DNA of 64,000 nt from Kluyvera sp046569695 (GTDB taxonomy: Bacteria; Pseudomonadota; Gammaproteobacteria; Enterobacterales; Enterobacteriaceae), in the NCBI RefSeq assembly GCF_046569695.1, contig NZ_JBKHUI010000005.1, positions 186,001 to 250,000 of the forward strand. Reading direction: 5' to 3'. Made by a program: the position numbers and the translations under genes. The notes beneath the pieces were generated by a model, which was given only the letters and a program-made list of their open reading frames with translations, was not told where the DNA came from and searched no databases. Every line of letters begins with the position of its first letter. Position 1 is the first letter of the stretch. Positions 45,345 through 54,691 of this stretch are shown here, in pieces.

Positions 45345-45887
45345 TTAGAACGATGCGCTCACGCCAACGTATGGGCCATCGGCCACGGCGTTGTCACGAT
45401 GACCGTCTTTACCCGCGAGGTTCAGGTAACGATAACCCGCTTCAATGCTGATTGGGCGCATGATGGTGTAACGCGCGCCCGCGTTCGCTTCGGTGTAACT
45501 GTCGATACCGCTGGAAAGCGAATCTGGAGAGTAGTAGTACTCGCCGAACAGACGCAGGCTGTCGCCGATTTTCCACTGCAGGCCGCCGCCGACCGCTGCG
45601 GCGTAGCCGGAATCGCTGTCGTTCGGATCGGTGTAAACCGCTTTACCGCCTACGGTTGCCATGAACGGACCGAGAGGGATATTCAGACCCAGGCCCAGAC
45701 CTGCCACATCACCATCGTCGTCGCTGTGCGTCCAGTTACCGGTTAACGCCAGGCCAGAAGTCTCAGTACCGACACCAAAGCCCAGGTTAGTGTAATCTTT
45801 ACCAGCTTGACCGTTAAAGCTGATTGCACTCGCTGACGCGGAGACAAACATCAGCCCCGCCAGACCAAATAACACGCTCTTTTTCAT
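45345..45887 (-). CDS. yfaZ: YfaZ outer-membrane protein
   Basis: 180 residues from the ATG at 45887, equal to E. coli; the ribosome site AAAGGA fits this start and touches the ATG at 45893, while the frame to 45980 is not conserved. Signal peptide ending SASA, then alternating strands rich in Gly and Tyr (DVAGLGLGLNIPLGPFMATV) ending in a terminal Phe (VGVSASF), as expected for a small beta-barrel. Function unknown (YfaZ family). Confidence 0.92.
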   Translation of the reverse strand: MKKSVLFGLAGLMFVSASASAISFNGQAGKDYTNLGFGVGTETSGLALTGNWTHSDDDGDVAGLGLGLNIPLGPFMATVGGKAVYTDPNDSDSGYAAAVGGGLQWKIGDSLRLFGEYYYSPDSLSSGIDSYTEANAGARYTIMRPISIEAGYRYLNLAGKDGHRDNAVADGPYVGVSASF

Positions 45888-46064
45888 CTTCATCCTTTCA
45901 CGCAAACGCAAAAAATAAACGCCCATAAACCGCTGAATTGTACTGCGATACGCAGCGGATTCAATGTACGAAACAGGCAATAATCAGTGGGATTGTAACG
46001 AATTACGTCCCATACATCAGCATGAATAATAATGTATATTCATTCAATCACTCATATCTATCAT

Positions 46065-47426
46065 TCACGCTTTTCCCTGCGCGCTAACCCACTGGGTCAG
46101 CTGATGGCGAGACACTTTAATTCCCGTCCCTTTCATCGACTCGGGCAGCAGCAGCCAGCGACACGGCTGCTGGAATCCTGCCAGCTTGTCCTTTGCCCAC
46201 TGTGCTAGCTCGGCCATATTCAGCGTCGGCTCAGCGTCCAGCACCGCCACCGGGCGCTGACCAAATTCAATATCGTCGATGGGAACAATAAAGACCTGAT
46301 TCACCGCCGGATGTTGTACCAATACCCGTTCAACTTCTTCCGGCTGAATACCCTCACCGCCGCTGAAAAACAGATTATCCAGACGCCCAATAACGTGCAG
46401 CTTGCCGTCGTGGATTTCACCGCGATCGCGGGTGGCAAACCAGCCTTCGGCGTTGGTCAGCGGCAGCAGTTCACCGTTACGCCAGTAACCTGAGGCCATG
46501 CTGCTGGCCCGCAGCCAGATTTCGCCATCGACCAGCCGCAGTTCACGCCCCGGTAAAGGAACGCCGACATCCTCGCCGCCGTTGGCTTCACGGGCACAGA
46601 CGGTAGAGGCAAACTCGGTGAGGCCGTAGCCGCAAAAGGTCTGAATCCCCTGCGCCGCAGCCCGTTCGGTCAGCACCGCAGGGATCGCCGCGCCGCCCAG
46701 CAGCACCGTTTTTAGGGTGAGCGGCTGTTCATCATTGAGCAGACGCCAGAGCTGCGTCGGCACCAGTGAAGCGTGGGAACAACCGTGCAACGCCTGCGCA
46801 AGCGGACGCTCGCTCACCGCCATCTGTGCGCCCATCAGCAGCCAGCGCCAGAAAATCCCCTGACCGGAGACGTGGAACAGCGGTAGCGACAGCAGCCAGC
46901 AGTCGTTTTCTGCAAACGGCATCAGGCTCAGCACGCCGTGCGCGCTTGCCAGATGCGCCGCGCAGGTATGCACCGCCGCTTTCGGCAGGCCGGTTGAACC
47001 CGAGGTAAGCGTCATCGACGCCAGACGTTCAGCACGCCAGTCGCATGGCGCTGTCAGCGGTGCGGAATGCAGCTGCAACGGCGCGAGACCATAGTGCTCA
47101 TCGGCTTCCAGATTTAAAAAGTGATGCAGGCTGAGGCCCGGTAACAGCTGGCTGATAAGCGTTGCCGGCAGCCGTGGGTTCAGCGGCAGAATACGCGCGC
47201 CGCACTGCAACAGCGCCAGCCAGGCCAGCACCGCCTCCGGGCGATTACGGGCGCAGAGCGCCACGCCGTCTTCCGGATTAACGCCCTGAGCCTGAAATCC
47301 GGCGGCCAGCGCGTCGATACGTTCGCACAGCGCCGTCCAGCTTAGGGTTTCATCGTCGAACCGCAGCGCAACCGCGTCGCCGCGCACCTCGCGCCAGTGT
47401 CGCCACGGCCAGATTGAAAAGGTCAC
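46065..47426 (-). CDS. menE: o-Succinylbenzoate-CoA ligase
   Basis: 453 residues (E. coli 451), GTG start in a GTGA overlap with the menC stop. AMP-binding motif MTLTSGSTGLPKAAVH, CGYGLTEFAST and GWFATRDRGEIHDGKLHVIG of the adenylate-forming superfamily. MenE activates o-succinylbenzoate with CoA for ring closure by MenB. Last gene of the men operon (menF, menD, menH, menB, menC, menE). Confidence 0.96.
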   Translation of the reverse strand: MTFSIWPWRHWREVRGDAVALRFDDETLSWTALCERIDALAAGFQAQGVNPEDGVALCARNRPEAVLAWLALLQCGARILPLNPRLPATLISQLLPGLSLHHFLNLEADEHYGLAPLQLHSAPLTAPCDWRAERLASMTLTSGSTGLPKAAVHTCAAHLASAHGVLSLMPFAENDCWLLSLPLFHVSGQGIFWRWLLMGAQMAVSERPLAQALHGCSHASLVPTQLWRLLNDEQPLTLKTVLLGGAAIPAVLTERAAAQGIQTFCGYGLTEFASTVCAREANGGEDVGVPLPGRELRLVDGEIWLRASSMASGYWRNGELLPLTNAEGWFATRDRGEIHDGKLHVIGRLDNLFFSGGEGIQPEEVERVLVQHPAVNQVFIVPIDDIEFGQRPVAVLDAEPTLNMAELAQWAKDKLAGFQQPCRWLLLPESMKGTGIKVSRHQLTQWVSAQGKA

Positions 47427-48388
47427 AGCAGCGGCTCCATATCCTCAATCGCGCCGCACGGCAGCGAGCTTCCAGGCCAGCAGCGAATCAGTTGGGTCTG
47501 CATCAGATTCAGGGTATCCAGACCCGGGATGGTATCTGGTGTCAGCCACGCCGCGATGCGCGCCAGCTGGGTTAAGCCGAGGCTGGATTCCAGCGAGGAG
47601 CTGATCACCGCCGTCAGGCCGAGCGCATGTGCTGCCGCCACCTGCGCTTTTACGCGTTCAAGGCTGCCGGTGAGCGTTGGCTTGATCACCACGGCTTTCA
47701 GGCCAGGCTCGGCTTCAAAGCGGAAATCCGCCTCGCGCAGGCTTTCGTCCCAGGCAATAGCGATGCCGGTTTCACGCGCAAAGGCGCGCGAGTCATCGCG
47801 GGTTTTGCACGGTTCTTCGAGGAAAGCGATGCGTGAACGGTAGTCGGGGTTGACGTATTTGGCGAACTGCTGGGCTTTCAGCGGCGTCCAGGCGCGGTTG
47901 GCATCAAGGCGCAGGGTCAGCTCTGGAATCGCTTCCAGCAGCAGATTGACCACCATGCCGTCGCGGACCGCTTCATACAGGCCGACCTTCACCTTCGCCA
48001 CCTTCTCGCCGGACATCTCCGCCAGCTTGATAACCAGCTCGTCCGGGTCGCCGGTGCACAGCGGCGCAGCACGATAATCCGCCGCTACGGGCAGCGCATC
48101 GTTCAGCTCCGCCAGCGCACAGCTGATGCCAAAAGCGACTGAAGGCACTTCTGGCAACGCGCTATCGTCGCCCTGCCGCCAGGCGTTAACCCAGCCCAAC
48201 AGCGCCGACTGCGCGTCGTCCAGCGACTCCAGGCTAAAGCCCGGCAGTGGGGAGATTTCTCCCCACCCGTCCCGTTCGCCGTCACGCAGGTAGACGAATA
48301 ACCCATCACGGGTTTTCAGCCGCCGCTCGCGCAGAACCACACCTGCGTCCATCGGTATCTGCCAGCGGTAAACCTGCGCGCTTCGCAT
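47423..48388 (-). CDS. menC: o-Succinylbenzoate synthase
   Basis: 321 residues, enolase superfamily. Catalytic Lys in KVKVGLYE, metal ligand Asp in LRLDANRAW, Glu in AFLEEPCK, Asp in AWDESLRE, second Lys in AVVIKPTL. MenC dehydrates SHCHC to o-succinylbenzoate. One-base overlap with the menB stop and four with menE, so tightly coupled. Confidence 0.97.
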   Translation of the reverse strand: MRSAQVYRWQIPMDAGVVLRERRLKTRDGLFVYLRDGERDGWGEISPLPGFSLESLDDAQSALLGWVNAWRQGDDSALPEVPSVAFGISCALAELNDALPVAADYRAAPLCTGDPDELVIKLAEMSGEKVAKVKVGLYEAVRDGMVVNLLLEAIPELTLRLDANRAWTPLKAQQFAKYVNPDYRSRIAFLEEPCKTRDDSRAFARETGIAIAWDESLREADFRFEAEPGLKAVVIKPTLTGSLERVKAQVAAAHALGLTAVISSSLESSLGLTQLARIAAWLTPDTIPGLDTLNLMQTQLIRCWPGSSLPCGAIEDMEPLL

Positions 48389-49245
48389 TACGGGTTCCGT
48401 TTGAATTTGCTGAAGTCAGGCTGACGTTTCTGGTTGAAGGCGTTACGGCCTTCCTGACCTTCTTCGGTCATATAGAACAGCATGGTGGCGTTACCCGCCA
48501 GCTCCTGCAGACCTGCCTGACCGTCACAGTCGGCGTTCAGCGCGGCTTTCAGGCAGCGCAGCGCCATCGGGCTGTTTTGCAGCATTTCACGACACCAGCG
48601 TACGGTCTCTTTTTCGAGATCCGCCAGCGGTACCACGGTGTTCACCAAGCCCATATCCAGCGCCGCTTTGGCGTCGTACTGGCGGCACAGGAACCAGATT
48701 TCACGCGCTTTTTTCTGACCCACGATGCGCGCCATGTAGGAAGCGCCCCAGCCGCCGTCGAAGGAACCCACTTTCGGGCCGGTCTGGCCGAAGATGGCGT
48801 TATCCGCCGCAATGGTCAGGTCACACATCATGTGCAGCACGTGGCCGCCGCCGATGGAGAAGCCAGCCACCATCGCCACCACCGGTTTCGGGCAGGTACG
48901 GATCTGGCGCTGGAAGTCCAGCACGTTCAGGTGGTGAACGCCGCTGTCGTCCTGGTATCCGCCGTAGTCGCCGCGTACCTTTTGGTCGCCACCGGCGCAG
49001 AAGGCTTTGTCGCCCGCGCCGGTAAGGATAATCACGCCGACGTTATCGTCATAGCGGGCATCTGCCAGCGCCTGAATCATCTCTTTGACCGTCAGCGGGC
49101 GAAACGCGTTACGAACCTGCGGGCGGTTAATGGTGATTTTGGCGATGCCGTCAGCGGATTTTTCGTAGCGAATGTCGGTAAAACCTTCGGAACAATCGTG
49201 CCACTCAGCAGGGGCGTACAGCATAGCTTCATCAGGATAGATCAT
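48388..49245 (-). CDS. menB: 1,4-Dihydroxy-2-naphthoyl-CoA synthase
   Basis: 285 residues, the E. coli length. Crotonase fold with the oxyanion-hole loop AGFSIGGGHVLHMMCDLTIA, CoA-binding GAGDKAFCAGGDQKVRGDYG and the QTGPKVGSFDGGWGASYMAR block. Catalyses the Dieckmann-type ring closure that makes the naphthoate ring of menaquinone. Eight bases behind menH. Confidence 0.98.
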   Translation of the reverse strand: MIYPDEAMLYAPAEWHDCSEGFTDIRYEKSADGIAKITINRPQVRNAFRPLTVKEMIQALADARYDDNVGVIILTGAGDKAFCAGGDQKVRGDYGGYQDDSGVHHLNVLDFQRQIRTCPKPVVAMVAGFSIGGGHVLHMMCDLTIAADNAIFGQTGPKVGSFDGGWGASYMARIVGQKKAREIWFLCRQYDAKAALDMGLVNTVVPLADLEKETVRWCREMLQNSPMALRCLKAALNADCDGQAGLQELAGNATMLFYMTEEGQEGRNAFNQKRQPDFSKFKRNP

Positions 49246-49253
49246 AGCGAGTC

Positions 49254-50018
49254 CTATAAGTTAACAGGCAGAATCTGAGCCAGACACGCGGCCACGCCCG
49301 CGGGGTTTTCCCGGTGCGCGTTGTGCCCGGCATCATGAATAAGGTGGCAAGGTCGCGAGAGTTCCTCGGCAATAGCCCGAAACTTGTGGTCGCGCTCGCC
49401 ACAGAGATACCAGAATGGCAGTGAAAGCGTTTGCAGCGCAGGACGGAGATCTTCCTGCACGGCTAAAGAGGTAGCCAGCAGCATTGCCGCCAGCGCGTTG
49501 CCGTCGTTTTGCTGACGCAGCGCCACCAGCGAGGCGCGCTGTTCATCCGTGAGGCTGGCAAACACCGGCTGTTGATACCAGGCGCTGAAAACTTCCGCCA
49601 GCGGCTGCTCGCGAAAACGCTGCGCCCAGGCGTCGTCGTTGCGCCAGCGCGATTCCCGATCAGCGTCGTTCGTCAGGCCTGGGTGACCGCCTTCGACAAT
49701 CAGCCCTGCCAGACCTTTCGGCCGCGAGCAGGCGTAGTGCATGGCAATCCGCCCGCCCAGCGAGTACCCCACCAACCAGTGGCTGAGTATGTTGTAACTA
49801 AGCAGCGTAGCCTGGAGTGCGGCGTCCATCTCAGTGAAGTTATTGACCCGCACCGACGAAGAACCGCCGTGACCGGGGAGATCGACATACAGCCGATTGG
49901 CCCGCGCAAAGCGTTGCCCCACCGGCTGCCACTCGCGGTGATCGCCGGAAAAACCGTGCAGGAAAACCAGCCACGGCTGCGTTGGGTCGCCCTGCTCGGC
50001 CACGGCGTGCAGAATCAT
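49254..50018 (-). CDS. menH: SHCHC synthase MenH
   Basis: 254 residues (E. coli 252). Alpha/beta hydrolase: nucleophile Ser in VGYSLGGRIAMH, oxyanion FLHGFSGD, catalytic His in HDAGHNAHREN. MenH eliminates pyruvate from SEPHCHC, following MenD. Overlaps the end of menD by four bases. Confidence 0.96.
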   Translation of the reverse strand: MILHAVAEQGDPTQPWLVFLHGFSGDHREWQPVGQRFARANRLYVDLPGHGGSSSVRVNNFTEMDAALQATLLSYNILSHWLVGYSLGGRIAMHYACSRPKGLAGLIVEGGHPGLTNDADRESRWRNDDAWAQRFREQPLAEVFSAWYQQPVFASLTDEQRASLVALRQQNDGNALAAMLLATSLAVQEDLRPALQTLSLPFWYLCGERDHKFRAIAEELSRPCHLIHDAGHNAHRENPAGVAACLAQILPVNL

Positions 50019-51685
50019 AGCTTGCTGACCTGCGCCAGCAGATGCTGCAAAGTTTGCGCGCCGTCGGTGTCGTTAACCACCAGCTCAATCACCGTGGTCG
50101 CCGGCGTACGCCAGGCGGTGCTCAGTGCGGCTTCCAGCGAGGCCCAATCCTCTGGCTGCTGATAGCGCAGGCCAAACATTTTCGCCGCGTGCTCGAAATG
50201 GACGTTTTGCGGCATCGCGTAGAAGCGCTCGCGCTCTTCCACCGGGGTTGGCAGCAGAGAGAAAATCTGCCCGCCGTTATTGTTGACCACAATCAGCACC
50301 AGCGGCGCGGATACCTGACGCAGCAGCGCCAGCGCGTTGAGGTCGTAGAGCGCGGACAGGTCGCCAACGATAGCAAGCGTCGGCCGCGCGCTGGCACGCT
50401 GCACGCCAGCCGCCGTCGAAATCAGGCCGTCGATGCCGCTGGCACCGCGGTTGCTATAGACCGGGTAGCCAGCCGGAAGCTGGCCTAAGGCGTCAATTAA
50501 GCGCACCACCAGGCTGTTGCCGACGAACAGTTGCCCCTGTTCCGGCAGGTAGCGGCGAATACGGTGCGCCAGCTGCGCTTCACCGAAGCGTTCGCTTTGC
50601 GCGGCAACCGCCTCCCATGCCTGCTCGGAGAGCGTGGGGATGACCGTGGTCCACGGCGCGCGTTTTTCCGCCGGGTGCTTTTCCAGCCACTGCGCAATGT
50701 TGCTCACCAGGCGGCGACCGCGATGGTGCGCCGGGTCGAGACGACCGGAAAGCGGGTCAACCAGCCAGTACTCGTCCGGCTCGCAGGCCAGCTGCCATTG
50801 CAGCACGCGTTTGCCGGTCAGGCTGCTGCCAAGCTGCACCACAATCTGCGCCTGCTGAAGCTCGCTGATGGCGGCCGGGTTACTGAGCCAGAGATCGGCG
50901 CACGGCAGCGGCTGCCCGGTTTGCGACAGCACGTCGCCAATCAGCGGCCAGCCGAGGGTTTTCGCCCATTCGGCAACTTTCTTGCCCTCTTCCGCGCTCA
51001 TGCGCCCGGCGACAATCACGCCGCGTTTTTGCCGCCAGAAGAACCAGTCGCGCTGGACGGCACTTTCCTGATGCAGCGCTTCGCGCAGCCAGGGTTTTTC
51101 CCCCTGCCACCAGTCGCCCAGCGCCTGCTGCCAGGCAAGGCCGGTATCGTCCATATCGCCATACAGCGGTTCGGCAAACGGGCAGTTGATGTGCACGCCG
51201 CCGGAATGCAGCGAGCCCAGCGCGTCATCCACCACGGAGACCAGCCAGCGGGCCGGAATATCCTGGCTCGGGCGCGGTAACGAGAGGGTGCTGGAAGGGT
51301 GCGAGGCAAACATACCGGGCTGACGAATGGCCTGATTCGCGCCGCAGTCAATCAGCTCTGGTGGGCGGTCGGCGGTCAGCAGAATAATTTTTTCACCGGT
51401 CAACCCCGCTTCAATCAGCGCCGGGTAGAGGTTCGCCACCGCCGTGCCGGAGGTGACAATCACCGCCACCGGCTGCTGGCTGACCTTCGCCAGCCCCAGC
51501 GCCAGATGCCCGAGCCCGCGCTCATCAAAATGGGTGTGATGAATAAAGGTGCGGTTCTCCGCCGCCGCCAGCGTCAGCGGTGTGGAACGAGACCCCGGCG
51601 CAATGCAAACGTGTCGCACGCCGTGACGGGTTAATGCTTCGAGGATCACCGCCGCCCAGCGTCGGTTAAATGCGCTTACTGACAT
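50015..51685 (-). CDS. menD: SEPHCHC synthase MenD
   Basis: 556 residues from the ATG at 51685, the E. coli length and N-terminus (MSVSAFNRRWAAVILEAL); the frame reaches 51703 (MIPDNF) without homology. ThDP-dependent: catalytic Glu region DERGLGHLALG and the cofactor-binding AIVGDLSALYDLNALALL ... VNNNGG. MenD adds the succinic semialdehyde unit from 2-oxoglutarate to isochorismate. Sits 78 bases behind menF. Confidence 0.97.
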   Translation of the reverse strand: MSVSAFNRRWAAVILEALTRHGVRHVCIAPGSRSTPLTLAAAENRTFIHHTHFDERGLGHLALGLAKVSQQPVAVIVTSGTAVANLYPALIEAGLTGEKIILLTADRPPELIDCGANQAIRQPGMFASHPSSTLSLPRPSQDIPARWLVSVVDDALGSLHSGGVHINCPFAEPLYGDMDDTGLAWQQALGDWWQGEKPWLREALHQESAVQRDWFFWRQKRGVIVAGRMSAEEGKKVAEWAKTLGWPLIGDVLSQTGQPLPCADLWLSNPAAISELQQAQIVVQLGSSLTGKRVLQWQLACEPDEYWLVDPLSGRLDPAHHRGRRLVSNIAQWLEKHPAEKRAPWTTVIPTLSEQAWEAVAAQSERFGEAQLAHRIRRYLPEQGQLFVGNSLVVRLIDALGQLPAGYPVYSNRGASGIDGLISTAAGVQRASARPTLAIVGDLSALYDLNALALLRQVSAPLVLIVVNNNGGQIFSLLPTPVEERERFYAMPQNVHFEHAAKMFGLRYQQPEDWASLEAALSTAWRTPATTVIELVVNDTDGAQTLQHLLAQVSKL

Positions 51686-51763
51686 GAAGTTGTCCGGTAT
51701 CAAATAATCGACTCAGTATAAATTCTACGGCTTAGTAGGATTTTGATATGAATCGGTAATGTT

Positions 51764-53056
51764 CTATTCAGGGAACAGCAAAGCGCGCAGACCTGCTGCT
51801 TTGTTTTCGATCTCCTGCCACTCCTGCTCAGGATCCGAGCCGTCGATGATGCCGGCCCCGGCATACAGACGCACCGTGTCGCCTTCCACCTTCGCCGAGC
51901 GCAGCGTCACGCAGAACTCACTCTGGCGACGAGAAAGATAGCCCGCCGACCCGGCGTACCATTCACGGGTGAAGGGTTCGAAACGGTCGATAAAGTCCAG
52001 CGCCTGCGCACGCGGCAGCCCCGCCACCGCTGCCGTCGGCTGCAGTTGCAGCAGGCAGCGCGTGTCGTCTGGCGCGTTAAGCTCCGCCTGAATGCAGCGG
52101 CGCAGATGCTGCACCTTGCGCAGACGAACGATTTCCGCGGGCAGCACGTCGAGCATATTGGTCACCCCCTGCAGGCGCTGGCAGATATCTTCCACCACCA
52201 GGCTGTTTTCCCGCTGGTTTTTATCATCGTGCATCAGCCAGTCGCCCAGCCGCTTCGCGGTTGCCGCATCGTCGTGCGCCGCCACGGTACCCGCCAGCGC
52301 TTCGGTACGCAGCGCCGTGCCGCGCCGCCGCCATAAGCGTTCCGGCGAGGAGCCGAGAAACGTCTGCTGAGCGTCAAACGCCATATAGAAATGATAGCAA
52401 GAGAAATTGACCCGGCGACTGGCGGCCATCAGCGCGCTGGCGTTCGGCGCGCTGCAAAAGGCCAGATCCGTTGCTCGCGCCAGCACCACTTTGCTAAACG
52501 CGCCGTCGCGAATGGCCTGGGTGGCCTGCTCAATCAGCCGACACCAGCCCTCTTTGCCGGGACGATGGGTTTCGCTTTTTTGCTGCAACACCAGTTCCGC
52601 CGCGGCGTGATGGGCGGTGAGCTGTGCCAGGCATGCTCGCGCCTGTTCCGCATCCTGGCGCAGCGAGGTGGCGCTCCAGAGATTGACGCGAAGCGTGGCG
52701 CGCCCGGCTTCACGTCGCCACTCCAGACGCGGCAGGAATAGCTGCCCCACCGTCGGGTCGAAGGCATTGACGCCGCAGATTCGCACGTCGTCGCGCTCAA
52801 GGGTGTGCAGGAAATCATTGGCCTGAGCCAGGGAGGTAAAGGATTTGACCGAACCCAGCGCGGCAATCTCTTCCTTGCCGCTGCGCTGCTGCCAGTAGAA
52901 CTGCGGCCAGACCGTCTGCCCGCTCAGCCACGCAAGCGGGTCGAAAGCATCGCTAAGGGGGAATGAGACGTCGATGATTTGCGTGCCGGGCAACGCTGGA
53001 AAATCGTCTGTCAGCTGCCCTGACAGGCTCTGCAATGCCGCTAGAATGGATCGCAC
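51764..53056 (-). CDS. menF: Isochorismate synthase MenF
   Basis: 430 residues (E. coli 431). The start is GTG at 53056, preceded by GGGAGG; no better ATG exists near it. Chorismate-binding core with KVVLARATDL, FLGSSPERLWRR, TEALAGTV, QRENSLVVEDI and the Mg-site QEWQEIENKAAG. MenF commits chorismate to menaquinone; E. coli also has EntC for enterobactin. First gene of the men operon. The 147 bases to elaA should hold the operon promoter; no clear pair recognised. Confidence 0.96.
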   Translation of the reverse strand: MRSILAALQSLSGQLTDDFPALPGTQIIDVSFPLSDAFDPLAWLSGQTVWPQFYWQQRSGKEEIAALGSVKSFTSLAQANDFLHTLERDDVRICGVNAFDPTVGQLFLPRLEWRREAGRATLRVNLWSATSLRQDAEQARACLAQLTAHHAAAELVLQQKSETHRPGKEGWCRLIEQATQAIRDGAFSKVVLARATDLAFCSAPNASALMAASRRVNFSCYHFYMAFDAQQTFLGSSPERLWRRRGTALRTEALAGTVAAHDDAATAKRLGDWLMHDDKNQRENSLVVEDICQRLQGVTNMLDVLPAEIVRLRKVQHLRRCIQAELNAPDDTRCLLQLQPTAAVAGLPRAQALDFIDRFEPFTREWYAGSAGYLSRRQSEFCVTLRSAKVEGDTVRLYAGAGIIDGSDPEQEWQEIENKAAGLRALLFPE

Positions 53057-53203
53057 GCAAACCTCCCTATCATAAAAACCGCATAGTATACGGGGTACTT
53101 GTTATAAAAAGCAGTACCCACGATTAGGGAGCGGAAACGTAACAAGGCGATATCGCACTGAAAATCAACGCTCTTTGCCTTTCACTATAGACGGGATTTG
53201 GGG

Positions 53204-53665
53204 TTATGCCTGCGCCACTTCTCGCGCCATCCCCACGTGTGGAATACCATCTTCGTCGTAAACGTCGGTGACGGTGATAAACCCGAAATGGCCGTAGAAC
53301 TCCCGCAGATGCGCCTGCGCGCCGAGATAGAGCGCCCGCTGCGGCCAATGCTGCTGGCAGCTTGCCAGCGCGCGTTCCATCAGCTGATAGCCGAGGCGTT
53401 CACCGCGCACCGCAGGGCTGACAATCACCCGGCCAATCACCACCGGTTCAAACTCATCGTCGCTCACCAGTATGCGCGCATAGGCCACCAGCTGGTCGTC
53501 TTTCCAGCCCAGCAGATGGCGGTTTTCGCCGACCAGATCGTCGCCGTCGATATCCAGATAGACGCAGGCCTGTTCCACCACGAAGACTTCGCTGCGCAGC
53601 TTCAGCAGGGTGTACAGCGTCGGGACGGTTAATTCAGAATGGTGCAAATCTTGCCAGCGAATCAT
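53204..53665 (-). CDS. elaA: GNAT-family acetyltransferase ElaA
   Basis: 153 residues (E. coli 153). GNAT fold with acetyl-CoA loop VSPAVRGERLGYQLMERAL. AAGGAG precedes the ATG at 53665. The substrate is not known for the E. coli homologue. Divergent from rbn with ~46 bases between the starts, so the promoters must overlap. Confidence 0.93.
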   Translation of the reverse strand: MIRWQDLHHSELTVPTLYTLLKLRSEVFVVEQACVYLDIDGDDLVGENRHLLGWKDDQLVAYARILVSDDEFEPVVIGRVIVSPAVRGERLGYQLMERALASCQQHWPQRALYLGAQAHLREFYGHFGFITVTDVYDEDGIPHVGMAREVAQA

Positions 53666-53711
53666 GGTAGGCTCCTTAAACCTTATTTTTTACCGCCAGG
53701 GGCGCGGCGCT

Positions 53712-54629
53712 ATGCAATTGACGTTTTTAGGCACATCCGCGGGCGTGCCAACCCGAACTCGCAACGTAACAGCAATGCTGCTGAATCTGCAACACCCGAC
53801 GCAGCCGGGGCTGTGGCTTTTCGACTGCGGCGAAGGCACCCAGCACCAGTTGCTGCACACCGCTTTTCATCCGGGAAAAATCGAACGCATCTTTATTAGC
53901 CACCTGCACGGCGACCACCTGTTTGGCCTGCCGGGGCTGATTTGCAGCCGTTCGATGTCGGGCAGCGCTCAGCCGCTCACCCTGTACGGGCCAAAAGGGC
54001 TGAAGGAGTTTGTTGAAACCACCCTGCGGCTGAGCGGTTCGTGGACCGATTTCCCGCTGGAAGTGGTCGAAATCAGCGGCGGGGAGATCCTCGACGACGG
54101 CCTGCGTAAAGTCACCGCCTTCCCGCTGAATCACCCGGTCGAGTGCTACGGCTTTCGCGTGGAAGAACACGATAAGCCGGGGGCACTGGATGCGCGCAGG
54201 CTGGTTGCTGCAGGCGTCGCGCCCGGCCCGCTGTTCCAGCAGCTTAAGGCCGGTGAGCAGGTAACGCTGGCGGACGGCCGCGTGATTAACGGTGCGGATT
54301 ACCTCTCCCCCGCCACGCCAGGTAAAAAAGTGGCGATTTTTGGAGACACCGCGCCGTGTGACGCCGCGCTGGCGATGGCCCGCGACGTTGATGTGATGGT
54401 ACATGAAGCGACGCTGGAAGCCGCCATGGCGGAGAAAGCCAACAGCCGCGGACACTCGTCCACCGAGCAGACCGCCCAGCTGGCGCGGGCCGCCAACGCG
54501 AAGCGGCTTATCGTCACCCACGTCAGCTCGCGCTACGACGCCGAAGGCTGCCGCCGCCTGCTCGCCGAGTGCCAGGCCTATTTCCCGGCATGCGAACTGG
54601 CCGAGGATTTCGCCACCTTCACGCTGTGA
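53712..54629 (+). CDS. rbn: RNase BN (RNase Z), metallo-beta-lactamase fold
   Basis: 305 residues from ATG 53712 (MQLTFLGTSAGVPTRTRN), the E. coli start; the frame extends to 53610 across the elaA promoter without homology. Zinc-binding SHLHGDHLFGLPGL, FGDTAPCD, and the final His in VTHVSSRY. RNase BN trims tRNA 3' ends and can cut other RNAs. Lies between elaA and cheV. Confidence 0.96.
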   Translation: MQLTFLGTSAGVPTRTRNVTAMLLNLQHPTQPGLWLFDCGEGTQHQLLHTAFHPGKIERIFISHLHGDHLFGLPGLICSRSMSGSAQPLTLYGPKGLKEFVETTLRLSGSWTDFPLEVVEISGGEILDDGLRKVTAFPLNHPVECYGFRVEEHDKPGALDARRLVAAGVAPGPLFQQLKAGEQVTLADGRVINGADYLSPATPGKKVAIFGDTAPCDAALAMARDVDVMVHEATLEAAMAEKANSRGHSSTEQTAQLARAANAKRLIVTHVSSRYDAEGCRRLLAECQAYFPACELAEDFATFTL

Positions 54630-54691
54630 TAACGTTTTAGCCGCGCCTGCCGATAACTCAGCTAATAGAGAACGCTTTTTACGCTGAGGGC

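Noticed and set aside
48247..49278. 343-codon + frame across menC/menB
   Set aside because: Antisense to two men genes with intact active sites.
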